The translations under genes were made by a program, and so were the position numbers. Below the pieces are notes generated by a model, which was given only the letters and a program-made list of their open reading frames with translations, had not been told where the DNA came from and ran no database searches. Shown here in pieces: positions 14,751-21,060 of a stretch of DNA of 21,060 nt. The stretch's first letter is position 1. Each line of letters starts with the position of its first letter. Source of the DNA: Methylobacter sp. (GTDB lineage Bacteria > Pseudomonadota > Gammaproteobacteria > Methylococcales > Methylomonadaceae); contig NZ_JALOCF010000059.1 in assembly GCF_023227905.1 (NCBI RefSeq), positions 1 through 21,060 of the forward strand, read 5' to 3'.

Positions 14751-14982
14751 ATGAAGGGTTATCAACGGTTAGGTTGATACTCGGATATAGGGGGATTTAA
14801 ATCATTAATATGGAATAAAGATATGCCCCGTCAGGGCAGGAATCTTAAAGGCAGGCATAGCCACGCACGCAAGGCTGTTCCGGCAAATATTGCGCCGGAA
14901 AGAGGGTTTTGAAATGCATGATTGATTTGAATAAACATGGTCGTGACTATACGCCAATGGCTGTGCTGCCTCAAGCAGATTT
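14751..14982 (-). other. Spacer upstream of the leuA repeat, no gene seen
   Basis: The spacer between leuA and pssA totals 338 bp. Beyond the repeat I see two small stem-loops: TGCCC/GGGCA near 14823-14836 and TTCCGGC/GCCGGAA near 14879-14901. The latter could be the pssA terminator. No open frame or leader peptide rich in leucine codons is evident. Confidence 0.35.
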
Positions 14983-15723
14983 TTACGCTTTACGCCCGTG
15001 CAACCTGCGTCTGCGCATGATCAGGGTAAGAACCGGGCCTGAAATTGCGTAACCTAAAAACAGCAGGAACAGCATCGTTTGCGGCTGCGCCATCACGAAC
15101 GAGATGCCCAGCATTACCGCAATGGCGACAATAAAAGGCACTTTGCCTTTAAAATCGATCTTTTTGAAACTCCAGTAGCGGAAATTACTCACCATCAGCA
15201 AACCGGTGCTAACTGTTAAGGCAAGGGCAAAATATTTGAACACCTCTATGTCGTATTTGTACTCCAGGCAAATCCAGATAAATCCGGCAAGAATAGCTGC
15301 TGCAGCAGGGCTGGGAAGGCCCTGGAAATAGTTTTTATCGGCTGTTGCCAACTGGGTGTTAAAGCGCGCTAGTCGTAATGCGCCGCCTGCGGAATGAACA
15401 AATGCCGCAAACAGGCCTAATTTGCCAAGGCTGGCAAATGCCCATGAATACATGACCAATGCCGGGGCGGCTGCAAACGAAACCATGTCGGAAAGACTGT
15501 CGTATTGCGCGCCGAATTCGCTTTGCGTATTGGTTAGCCTCGCTACCCGGCCATCCAAGCCGTCCAGAATCATCGCTACAAAAATGGCGATAACAGCAGT
15601 TTCATAACGCCCGCCCATCGCCGAAGTGATCGCATAGAAACCGGAAAATAGGGCTCCCGTGGTAAACAAATTAGGCAGCAAATAAATCCCACGACTACGA
15701 GTTAAGCGTTTTTCTGGAGGCAT
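14983..15723 (-). CDS. pssA: CDP-diacylglycerol-serine O-phosphatidyltransferase
   Basis: A 246-residue membrane enzyme joining CDP-diacylglycerol and serine to form phosphatidylserine, the precursor of phosphatidylethanolamine. The CDP-alcohol phosphotransferase motif is complete: DGLDGRVAR at 54-62, Gly71, Asp75 and Asp79. Six or so hydrophobic helices surround it, and the basic N-terminus precedes YLLPNLFTTG. This is the integral-membrane type found in Bacillus, not the E. coli peripheral type. AAGGA lies about 11 bases upstream of the ATG. A TATAAT on the minus strand at 15776-15781 is a likely -10 box without a good -35. Confidence 0.93.
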   Translation of the reverse strand: MPPEKRLTRSRGIYLLPNLFTTGALFSGFYAITSAMGGRYETAVIAIFVAMILDGLDGRVARLTNTQSEFGAQYDSLSDMVSFAAAPALVMYSWAFASLGKLGLFAAFVHSAGGALRLARFNTQLATADKNYFQGLPSPAAAAILAGFIWICLEYKYDIEVFKYFALALTVSTGLLMVSNFRYWSFKKIDFKGKVPFIVAIAVMLGISFVMAQPQTMLFLLFLGYAISGPVLTLIMRRRRLHGRKA

Positions 15724-15946
15724 ATTTAAATCAATCCTTAAGTTTTAGGAGGTCAGTAAAAAACATTACGCTGAAATTATACAATGAGCCTGCAAACTGC
15801 ACCTAGCTTAATCAAAAATCAGAATTAGTCACCGGATCGGCTCTTCACTAATTCTTTGACAAGCTCAGGGTGTGCGGCTTTAACAGAAAATGGCTGGGCT
15901 TAGGATACTCCCGGTAGAGCTTTTATTGGGTTTGCCCGCCATGAGG

Positions 15947-16363
15947 CTAATTGTAATCAATATTTCCTCTTAATGCTTTTAGTCGGCCTTGTTTGGCTTT
16001 ACTGTCCAGGCGCTTTAGTTTTGAGCTTTTGGTGGGTTTTGTCGCTTTGCGCTTCTTATGCACGATAGCCACGCTTTGGATTAATGCCAGCAGCCGACTT
16101 AAGGCATCTTCCTTATTCTTTTCCTGGGTGCGATACTGCTGGGCCTTGATGATAATCACTCCTTCCTTTGAAATACGCTGGTCATTTAAGGCCAGTAGTT
16201 TTTCCTTGTAAAATTCGGGTAATGAGGATGCATTAATATCAAACCGCAAATGGATGGCGGTGGATACTTTGTTGACATTCTGTCCGCCGGTTCCCTGGGC
16301 ACGAATCGCATGAACTTCAATTTCATTGTCCGGGATACTGACCTGATTGGATATTTGCAGCAT
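15947..16363 (-). CDS. arfB: ArfB (YaeJ) ribosome-rescue peptidyl-tRNA hydrolase
   Basis: A 138-residue release-factor-like protein that frees peptides from ribosomes stalled at the end of broken mRNAs. The catalytic GGQ is at residues 26-28 within AQGTGGQNVNKVSTA. The basic tail (KKRKATKPTKSS...) is the part that inserts into the mRNA channel. I chose Met at 16363 because MLQISNQVSIPDNEI matches the family N-terminus; the frame opens ten codons earlier at 16393. The Shine-Dalgarno is weak at both. Confidence 0.93.
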   Translation of the reverse strand: MLQISNQVSIPDNEIEVHAIRAQGTGGQNVNKVSTAIHLRFDINASSLPEFYKEKLLALNDQRISKEGVIIIKAQQYRTQEKNKEDALSRLLALIQSVAIVHKKRKATKPTKSSKLKRLDSKAKQGRLKALRGNIDYN

Positions 16364-16653
16364 TGCTATCAAGCCCTTTTGTGGGTTATACATCGATTGT
16401 TTTCTTGCTTGGCGATCATTATATTAAGGCCGTAGCAGTGTCAGCCGAGAGCTGATCTTATTTCATTTAAATGATATGAAGACAACAACATCTATATTGA
16501 CGGCAAATGCCGGCTTTAATGATTTACAATATGAGCTATACGCAGACAGTTTTTGCGCAAGGCGCTATTGATGCAAAGCCGCGTACGCAGAAGCTGTATC
16601 TCACCCTTGAACATATTTTTGAAAACGACAACATACCATCGGAGCGATAAAGA
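16364..16653 (+). other. Divergent spacer between arfB and fbp
   Basis: No gene is seen. It should hold promoters for both flanking genes. The only fbp-side box I can point to is TTGACG at 16497, with no well-spaced -10. GGAGCG lies eight bases before the fbp ATG. Confidence 0.35.
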
Positions 16654-17658
16654 ATGAGCAACCATGTTACTTTGACCCAGTTTATCATTGAGCAGCAGCG
16701 TGAGTTGCCGGGGGTATCGGGAACATTTACTTCGATATTAAATGATGTGGTTACCGCGTGTAAGAAAATTTCGCATTTGGTTAATCAAGGCAATCTGATT
16801 GGTGTGCTGGGCAGTGCCGATTCCGAGAATGTACAGGGTGAGGTGCAAAAGAAACTGGACATCATCACCAATGACATTATGGTGGATGCGCTGAATTGGA
16901 CCGGTCATTTGGCCGGCATGGCATCGGAAGAAATCGACGATATTATTCTTATTCCTCCGCAGTATCCAAAAGGCAAATACCTGGCATTGTTCGATCCCTT
17001 GGATGGCTCTTCAAATATTGATGTTAATTTGGCGGTAGGCACCATATTCTCGATACTGCGTTGCCGTGAGGGTGTGGACCCGGCGCTGGAAGATTTTTTA
17101 CGCAAAGGTTCCGAGCAGGTTTGTGCGGGGTTTGTGCTTTACGGTCCGTCTACGATGATGGTCTTGACGACGGGGCAGGGGGTTAACGGCTTCACGCTGA
17201 ATCAGGATATCGGCGAATTCATCCTGACCCATCCCAACATGACGATTCCTAATGACACCAGTGAATTTGCGATTAATATGTCGAACCAGCGTTTCTGGGA
17301 ACCCCCTGTAAAGCGCTATATCGATGAATGTTTGCAGGGCAAGGACGGTTTGCGCGAAAAAGATTTTAATATGCGCTGGGTCGCGTCGATGGTGGCGGAG
17401 GTTTACCGGATACTGACGCGTGGCGGGGTTTTTATGTATCCGTATGATTTACGCGACCCGACAAGAGCCGGAAAGCTGCGCATTATGTACGAGGCCAATC
17501 CGATGGCCTTTATTATCGAGCAAGCGGGCGGCGCTTGTTCCACCGGGCGTGAGCGCATCCTGGACATTAAGCCTAAAGGCCTGCATCAGCGGGTTCCGGT
17601 TATTTTGGGTTCCAAAAGTGAGGTTGAGCGCATTGTCCAGTATCACTTGGAGGGCTGA
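16654..17658 (+). CDS. fbp: Fructose-1,6-bisphosphatase, class I
   Basis: A 334-residue Mg-dependent enzyme hydrolysing fructose-1,6-bisphosphate to fructose-6-phosphate. Metal ligands are intact: SEEID (91-95) and DPLDGSSNID (114-123). The length is that of the family and the GGxxFMYPYD substrate loop is present. GGAGCG precedes the ATG. The next gene on the same strand works at the same metabolic step, so the two may be regulated together, but 270 bp with hairpins separate them. In a methanotroph it would serve ribulose-monophosphate or Calvin-type regeneration; that role is inference. Confidence 0.96.
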   Translation: MSNHVTLTQFIIEQQRELPGVSGTFTSILNDVVTACKKISHLVNQGNLIGVLGSADSENVQGEVQKKLDIITNDIMVDALNWTGHLAGMASEEIDDIILIPPQYPKGKYLALFDPLDGSSNIDVNLAVGTIFSILRCREGVDPALEDFLRKGSEQVCAGFVLYGPSTMMVLTTGQGVNGFTLNQDIGEFILTHPNMTIPNDTSEFAINMSNQRFWEPPVKRYIDECLQGKDGLREKDFNMRWVASMVAEVYRILTRGGVFMYPYDLRDPTRAGKLRIMYEANPMAFIIEQAGGACSTGRERILDIKPKGLHQRVPVILGSKSEVERIVQYHLEG

Positions 17659-17759
17659 TTAAGCAGGCAAAAGGCTCAAGGCGAAAGACTAAAAATAGTC
17701 GCCACCGCCTCTGCCGTTGCTGTTTAAAACCTTAAAGCTTCCGCTCACCTACATTCATA

Positions 17760-17815
17760 CAGAGCCAGCTTTGTACTCCGGTATCTGTGATTTTTGGAGT
17801 CCAAAGCTGGCTTTG
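17760..17815. repeat. Long imperfect inverted repeat downstream of fbp
   Basis: CAGAGCCAGCTTTGTACTCC (17760-17779) and GGAGTCCAAAGCTGGCTTTG (17796-17815) match at 18 of 20 positions as reverse complements, around a 16-base spacer. It may terminate fbp transcription. The AGCTGGCTTTG arm resembles the AGCTGGAGCTT arm at 19254, suggesting a shared repeat family. Confidence 0.65.
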
Positions 17816-17825
17816 GTCGTTATAC

Positions 17826-17855
17826 CGATCCCGCGCTGGAGAGCGTGAGAACGAT
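17826..17855. repeat. Degenerate copy of the TTCCCACGC palindrome
   Basis: CGATCCCGCGCTGG followed by AGAGCGTGAGAACGAT resembles the element at 13066-13087 with several arm mismatches. It looks like a decayed copy. The remainder of 17659-17928 is AT-rich and gene-free, with no clear promoter I can place. Confidence 0.4.
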
Positions 17856-17928
17856 ACGAAAGACTAAAAAAGAGCCCCTCTTGTATGATAAAATTTTCGT
17901 TTTTTAATTTCACCCTTTGAGTTTCTCC

Positions 17929-19158
17929 ATGAACAAACCTAAAAAAGTCGCGATTCTCACGGCGGGCGGCTTGGCCCCTTGCCTAAACTCAGCCATCGGT
18001 AGCCTTATCGAGCGTTACACTGAAATCGACCCAACCATAGAAATCATCTGCTACCGTAGCGGTTATAAAGGTCTGTTACTGGGTGATTACTATACAGTCA
18101 CTCCGGCAATCCGCGAAAAAGCAGGCCTTTTGCATCGTTTCGGCGGCTCGGTGATCGGCAACAGCCGCGTCAAGCTGACCAACGTTAAAGACTGCGTTAA
18201 ACGCGGCCTGGTTGAGGAAGGCCAAGATCCGCAAAAAGTTGCCGCCGACCAATTGGTTAAAGACGGCGTCGATATTTTGCACACCATCGGCGGTGACGAT
18301 ACCAATACCGCGGCAGCCGATCTTGCTGCGTTTCTGGCGAAAAACAACTACGGCCTGACCGTTATCGGTCTGCCTAAAACCGTCGATAACGACGTATTCC
18401 CCATCAGACAATCGCTGGGCGCTTGGACGGCTGCCGAGCAGGGTGCGCGTTACTTCTGGAACGTGGTCGCCGAAAACAATTCCAATCCGCGCATGCTGAT
18501 TGTTCATGAAGTGATGGGACGTAGCTGCGGTTGGTTGACAGCCGCTACCGCTCTGGAATACCGCAAATTGCTGGATCGCGCCGAGTGGTTGCCTGAGCTG
18601 GGCCTTGATCGCGCTACTTATGAAGTACATGGCGTGTTTATCCCTGAAATGACTATCGATCTTGCTGCCGAAGCGGCTCGCCTTCGTGCAGTGATGGATA
18701 AAGTCGATTGCGTCAATATCTTCGTTTCCGAAGGCGCAGGCGTTGAGTCTATCGTCGCTGAAATGCAAGCCAAGGGACAAGAAGTGCCGCGCGACGCGTT
18801 TGGTCACGTCAAGCTGGATGCGGTTAATCCGGGCAAGTGGTTCGGTGAACAATTTGCGCAAATGATCGGCGCGGAAAAAACATTGGTGCAAAAATCAGGT
18901 TATTTTGCTCGCGCTTCTGCGGCCAATGTTGAAGACATTCGTCTGATCAAATCTTGCGCCGATTTGGCTGTCGAGTGCGCGTTCCGCCGCGAATCAGGCG
19001 TTATCGGCCACGATGACGACCAAAACTTTGTGCTGCGTGCGATTGAGTTCCCACGCATTAAAGGCGGCAAGCCTTTTGACTTGAACTCACCTTGGTTTAA
19101 CCAGACTTTGTCTGAAATCGGTCAGGCTAAAGGCGCTAAAGTCGAGGTTGGGCACTAA
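17929..19158 (+). CDS. pfp: Pyrophosphate-dependent 6-phosphofructokinase
   Basis: A 409-residue enzyme interconverting fructose-6-phosphate and fructose-1,6-bisphosphate with pyrophosphate instead of ATP, a reversible reaction. The phosphoryl-donor motif is GGDDT (121-125), where ATP enzymes have GGDGS, and PKTVDND (149-155), where ATP enzymes have PGTIDND; both changes mark PPi use. MGR is at 196-198. I start at ATG 17929 because MNKPKKVAILTAGG is the expected N-terminus; the frame extends four codons to a TTG. No Shine-Dalgarno is obvious. Gene adjacency with fbp and the known methanotroph enzyme, which also acts on sedoheptulose-7-phosphate, fit a methylotrophic sugar phosphate cycle. Confidence 0.92.
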   Translation: MNKPKKVAILTAGGLAPCLNSAIGSLIERYTEIDPTIEIICYRSGYKGLLLGDYYTVTPAIREKAGLLHRFGGSVIGNSRVKLTNVKDCVKRGLVEEGQDPQKVAADQLVKDGVDILHTIGGDDTNTAAADLAAFLAKNNYGLTVIGLPKTVDNDVFPIRQSLGAWTAAEQGARYFWNVVAENNSNPRMLIVHEVMGRSCGWLTAATALEYRKLLDRAEWLPELGLDRATYEVHGVFIPEMTIDLAAEAARLRAVMDKVDCVNIFVSEGAGVESIVAEMQAKGQEVPRDAFGHVKLDAVNPGKWFGEQFAQMIGAEKTLVQKSGYFARASAANVEDIRLIKSCADLAVECAFRRESGVIGHDDDQNFVLRAIEFPRIKGGKPFDLNSPWFNQTLSEIGQAKGAKVEVGH

Positions 19159-19171
19159 ACTCTCCGCATAA

Positions 19172-19191
19172 GCATCGGCTTAAGCCGATGC
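19172..19191. terminator. Perfect 20-bp palindrome after pfp
   Basis: GCATCGGCTTAAGCCGATGC is its own reverse complement, 13 bases after the pfp stop. It could be the terminator, although there is no T-run. It is the first of four hairpins packed before the next gene. Confidence 0.55.
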
Positions 19192-19194
19192 GCC

Positions 19195-19294
19195 GGTTCC
19201 CAATCTCCAGATTGGGAACCTCAACGGAAAAGCTCCAGCTGCTTAAAACGGTAAGCTGGAGCTTCCAGTCCGATTCCCAAGCTTGAATTTGGGA
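19195..19294. repeat. Cluster of three further inverted repeats
   Basis: Three stem-loops follow one another: GGTTCCCAATCT/AGATTGGGAACC (19195-19220, perfect 12-bp arms, two-base loop), AAGCTCCAGCT/AGCTGGAGCTT (19230-19264, perfect 11-bp arms), and TCCCAA/TTGGGA (19275-19294) with internal CAAGCTTG. They lie directly before the ATG at 19316 and would be in its leader if it is transcribed from pfp. Confidence 0.7.
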
Positions 19295-19315
19295 GCCAGC
19301 GAAAACAGACGCATC

Positions 19316-19720
19316 ATGAACCCCGACTATATTTTTGTTTACGGAACGCTCAGGCGCGATGCGAACAGTGATATGCATCAACTGTTGGCAAAATATGCGG
19401 AATTTGTGAGTGACGCCACCTATCAAGGCAGGCTTTATAAAATCAACTATTACCCCGGTGCTGTTCCTTCCGATGATTCCAATGATGCCGTGCATGGTGA
19501 AGTCTATTGGCTACATCAGGCCGATGTTGCACTTCCTCTACTCGACCAATATGAAGAGTTTGGTCCGGATTTTCCCGGCCCCAACGAATTCATACGGAAA
19601 AGACAATCGGTATTGCTCAAAAACGGATGCACCGTTACCGCATGGGTTTATATATACAATCATTCCATCTTGGGCTTGGAATTGATTAAGTCTGCAAATT
19701 TTATTCAACAGCCGCTATGA
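19316..19720 (+). CDS. Gamma-glutamylcyclotransferase-like (AIG2/GGCT fold) protein
   Basis: A 134-residue protein with the YGTLRRD substrate-loop signature (residues 9-15) and the acidic LDQYEEF segment (76-82), where Glu80 or Glu81 would be the catalytic acid. The fold releases 5-oxoproline from gamma-glutamyl compounds, and several bacterial members act in glutathione or gamma-glutamylamine breakdown. The substrate is unknown here. The start at 19316 puts MNPDYIFVYGTLR at the N-terminus; an upstream frame to 19283 enters the inverted repeats. It overlaps dtd by four bases (ATGA), so they are translationally coupled. Confidence 0.85.
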   Translation: MNPDYIFVYGTLRRDANSDMHQLLAKYAEFVSDATYQGRLYKINYYPGAVPSDDSNDAVHGEVYWLHQADVALPLLDQYEEFGPDFPGPNEFIRKRQSVLLKNGCTVTAWVYIYNHSILGLELIKSANFIQQPL

Positions 19721-20163
19721 TCACTATTATTCAACGCGTAACCACCGCTAAAGTCACCGTCAATAATCAGGATATTGGAAAAATCGATACCGGCATTATG
19801 GCGCTCGTTGCGGTGGAAAAGGCCGACACCGAAAAAGATGCTCAGCGTCTATTGGAACGTATTCTCAATTACCGGATTTTTGCCGATAGTGACGACCGTA
19901 TGAATCTGAGTTTGCGGGATATTAACGGCGGCTTATTGTTGATTCCGCAATTTACGCTGGCGGCAGATACCCAAAAAGGCAATCGGCCCAGCTTTATTTC
20001 AGCCGCGCCACCGGAAAAAGGCAAGGAGCTGTTCGATTATTTACAACAATTGGCAAAACAAATTTACCCAAAAGTTGAATTCGGTCAATTCGGTGCCGAT
20101 ATGCAGGTTGCGCTAATCAACAACGGACCGGTTACTTTTACGCTGAGGACGCGTACAGATTGA
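19717..20163 (+). CDS. dtd: D-aminoacyl-tRNA deacylase
   Basis: A 148-residue enzyme hydrolysing D-amino acids, and also glycine, wrongly attached to tRNA. The two motifs are PQFTL (77-81; the first residue is often serine) and NGPVT (136-140), which holds the Gly-cisPro that rejects L-amino acids. The N-terminal MITIIQRVTTAKVTV is standard. The start codon overlaps the preceding stop as ATGA, so the pair forms an operon. Confidence 0.96.
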   Translation: MITIIQRVTTAKVTVNNQDIGKIDTGIMALVAVEKADTEKDAQRLLERILNYRIFADSDDRMNLSLRDINGGLLLIPQFTLAADTQKGNRPSFISAAPPEKGKELFDYLQQLAKQIYPKVEFGQFGADMQVALINNGPVTFTLRTRTD

Positions 20164-20168
20164 TTAAT

Positions 20169-20240
20169 CACCACGAAGGCACGAAGAGCACGAAATTTTT
20201 ACTCTGGTTTTTTCTTCGTGAACTTCGTGCCTTCGTGGTG
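20169..20240. repeat. Perfect 18-bp inverted repeat CACCACGAAGGCACGAAG
   Basis: Arms at 20169-20186 and 20223-20240 are exact reverse complements. Further partial copies of CACGAA and TTCGTG sit inside the loop (about 20189-20194 and 20214-20220), so the arms are made of iterated GCACGAAG units. It lies six bases after the dtd stop, between convergent dtd and the small membrane protein gene, and may end transcription. It looks like a mobile palindromic unit. Confidence 0.7.
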
Positions 20241-20261
20241 TATGCTTTGAGCCGATTTTAC

Positions 20262-20393
20262 CTACTCATCATCTTCCTCATAAGGCTGCGCTTTCACATT
20301 ATCAGGAATTTTCGGCATTTTGGCCGACCGCAACAAAATTAACGCACCGCCCAAAACGAACAACAGCGCGACTATAAACAACACGATCCACAT
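20262..20393 (-). CDS. Small single-span membrane protein, 43 residues
   Basis: Residues 1-21 are one hydrophobic helix (MWIVLFIVALLFVLGG), followed by a basic stop-transfer stretch (LLRSAKMPK) and an acidic tail ending EEDDE. GGGGAAAG lies just upstream of the ATG at 20393, which supports this start; the frame extends 19 further codons without reason. It resembles the short DUF2897-type proteins of gammaproteobacteria, but I am unsure. It diverges from trhP. The function is unknown. Confidence 0.6.
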   Translation of the reverse strand: MWIVLFIVALLFVLGGALILLRSAKMPKIPDNVKAQPYEEDDE

Positions 20394-20410
20394 TTCATCT
20401 TTCCCCGTTT

Positions 20411-20440
20411 TTGGCTTGCCTACGCCGGTTGCGGTAGAAT
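20411..20440 (+). promoter_or_regulatory. Candidate promoter for trhP
   Basis: TTGGCT (20411-20416) and TAGAAT (20435-20440) with an 18-bp spacer, about 32 bases before the ATG. The -10 is good and the -35 and spacing are moderate. Confidence 0.35.
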
Positions 20441-20471
20441 ACCTCCACACAGATCATTTACATATTTCAAT

Positions 20472-21060
20472 ATGAAACAAGTTGAATTACTTTCCCCTGC
20501 CGGAACTCTTAAAAACATGCGCTATGCCTTTGCATACGGTGCGGATGCGGTTTATGCAGGACTGCCTCGCTATAGCTTGCGGGTGCGCAACAATGATTTT
20601 CTGGCTGATAATCTGGCCAAGGGCATAGATGAAGCTCATCAACTGGGCAAAAAGTTTTTCCTGGCGACCAATGTTATTCCGCATAACGCCAAGGTTAAAA
20701 CCTTTATTAAAGACATTGCCCCGGTTATCGCGATGCAGCCGGACGCCTTGATTATGGCCGATCCGGGTTTGATTATGATGACGCGGGAAGCTTGGCCGGA
20801 CATGCCGATCCATCTGTCGGTACAGGCCAATACCGTCAATTATGCATCGGTCAATTTCTGGAAAAGCATGGGTGTTGAGCGTGTTATTTTGTCCCGCGAG
20901 CTGTCGCTGGATGAGATTGAGGAAATCCGCCAGCTCTGCCCCGATACGGAGCTTGAGGTGTTTGTCCACGGCGCGTTATGCATCGCTTATTCCGGCCGTT
21001 GTTTGTTGTCTGGCTACTTTAATCACCGCGATCCTAACCAGGGGACTTGCACCAATTCCT
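20472..21060 (+). CDS. trhP: TrhP (YegQ), U32-family tRNA hydroxylation protein, 5' part
   Basis: About 196 codons are in view and the frame is still open at the window edge, so the gene is truncated by the window. The start reads MKQVELLSPAGTLKNMRYAF, followed by GADAVYAG, IHLSVQANTVN and the U32 signature EVFVHGALCIAYSGRC, whose cysteines likely bind an Fe-S cluster with those in NQGTC. TrhP makes 5-hydroxyuridine at the tRNA wobble position, using prephenate-derived precursors in E. coli. No Shine-Dalgarno is visible before the ATG. Confidence 0.93.
   Translation, partial: MKQVELLSPAGTLKNMRYAFAYGADAVYAGLPRYSLRVRNNDFLADNLAKGIDEAHQLGKKFFLATNVIPHNAKVKTFIKDIAPVIAMQPDALIMADPGLIMMTREAWPDMPIHLSVQANTVNYASVNFWKSMGVERVILSRELSLDEIEEIRQLCPDTELEVFVHGALCIAYSGRCLLSGYFNHRDPNQGTCTNS

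Noticed and set aside
18076..18891. 271-codon frame antisense to pfp
   Set aside because: It is contained in a clearly functional gene, and its composition is that of a reverse-strand shadow.

Overview
The window looks like chromosomal core sequence from a gammaproteobacterium, most plausibly a methanotroph of the Methylococcales type. The order trmJ-cysE-iscR-iscS facing suhB, the rimI-udg pair, pdxA-rsmA and the trhP protein are gammaproteobacterial. A pyrophosphate-dependent phosphofructokinase beside a class I fructose-1,6-bisphosphatase, and many palindromic intergenic repeats, suggest a methylotroph. The genus is inference; no methane or methanol oxidation gene is in view. There is no phage, insertion sequence, plasmid or CRISPR signature.

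Layout: a formate/nitrite-family channel (14-823, -) with a long upstream region (824-1474) that carries a sigma-54 promoter, two NtrC-like sites and a structured leader RNA. Next come a COG0523/CobW metal-chaperone GTPase (1475-2449, +), a membrane diguanylate cyclase with a periplasmic solute-binding sensor (2544-4562, -), tRNA-Asp (4712-4788, +) and pdxA-rsmA (5095-6893, +). A convergent block follows on the minus strand: trmJ, cysE, iscR, a cysteine desulfurase and iscA (10692 down to 7129). This joins serine acetylation for cysteine synthesis to cysteine desulfuration and Fe-S assembly. suhB (10971-11765, +) is divergent from trmJ. leuA, a family 4 uracil-DNA glycosylase and rimI run on the minus strand (14644 to 11814), with pssA and arfB upstream of them on the same strand. 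The right end, on the plus strand, holds fbp, the PPi-dependent phosphofructokinase, a gamma-glutamylcyclotransferase-like protein overlapping dtd, and the start of trhP, with one small membrane protein on the minus strand.

The genes are ordinary housekeeping; the unusual content is between them. The best candidate for something undescribed is the leader of the nitrite/formate channel. A sigma-54 promoter would start a transcript of about 260 nt whose 5' end folds into two adjacent hairpins with loops GAUGGC and AAUGGC, resembling the paired hexaloop hairpins bound by ANTAR antiterminators such as NasR/NasT. The second signal is a repeat family forming a 7-nt-loop hairpin, found upstream of three genes (cobW-like, suhB, leuA), with base changes that preserve pairing. 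It also creates false N-terminal extensions of the suhB and leuA reading frames. A dense set of other palindromes sits at 7019, 11772, 13066, 17760, 19172-19294 and 20169.
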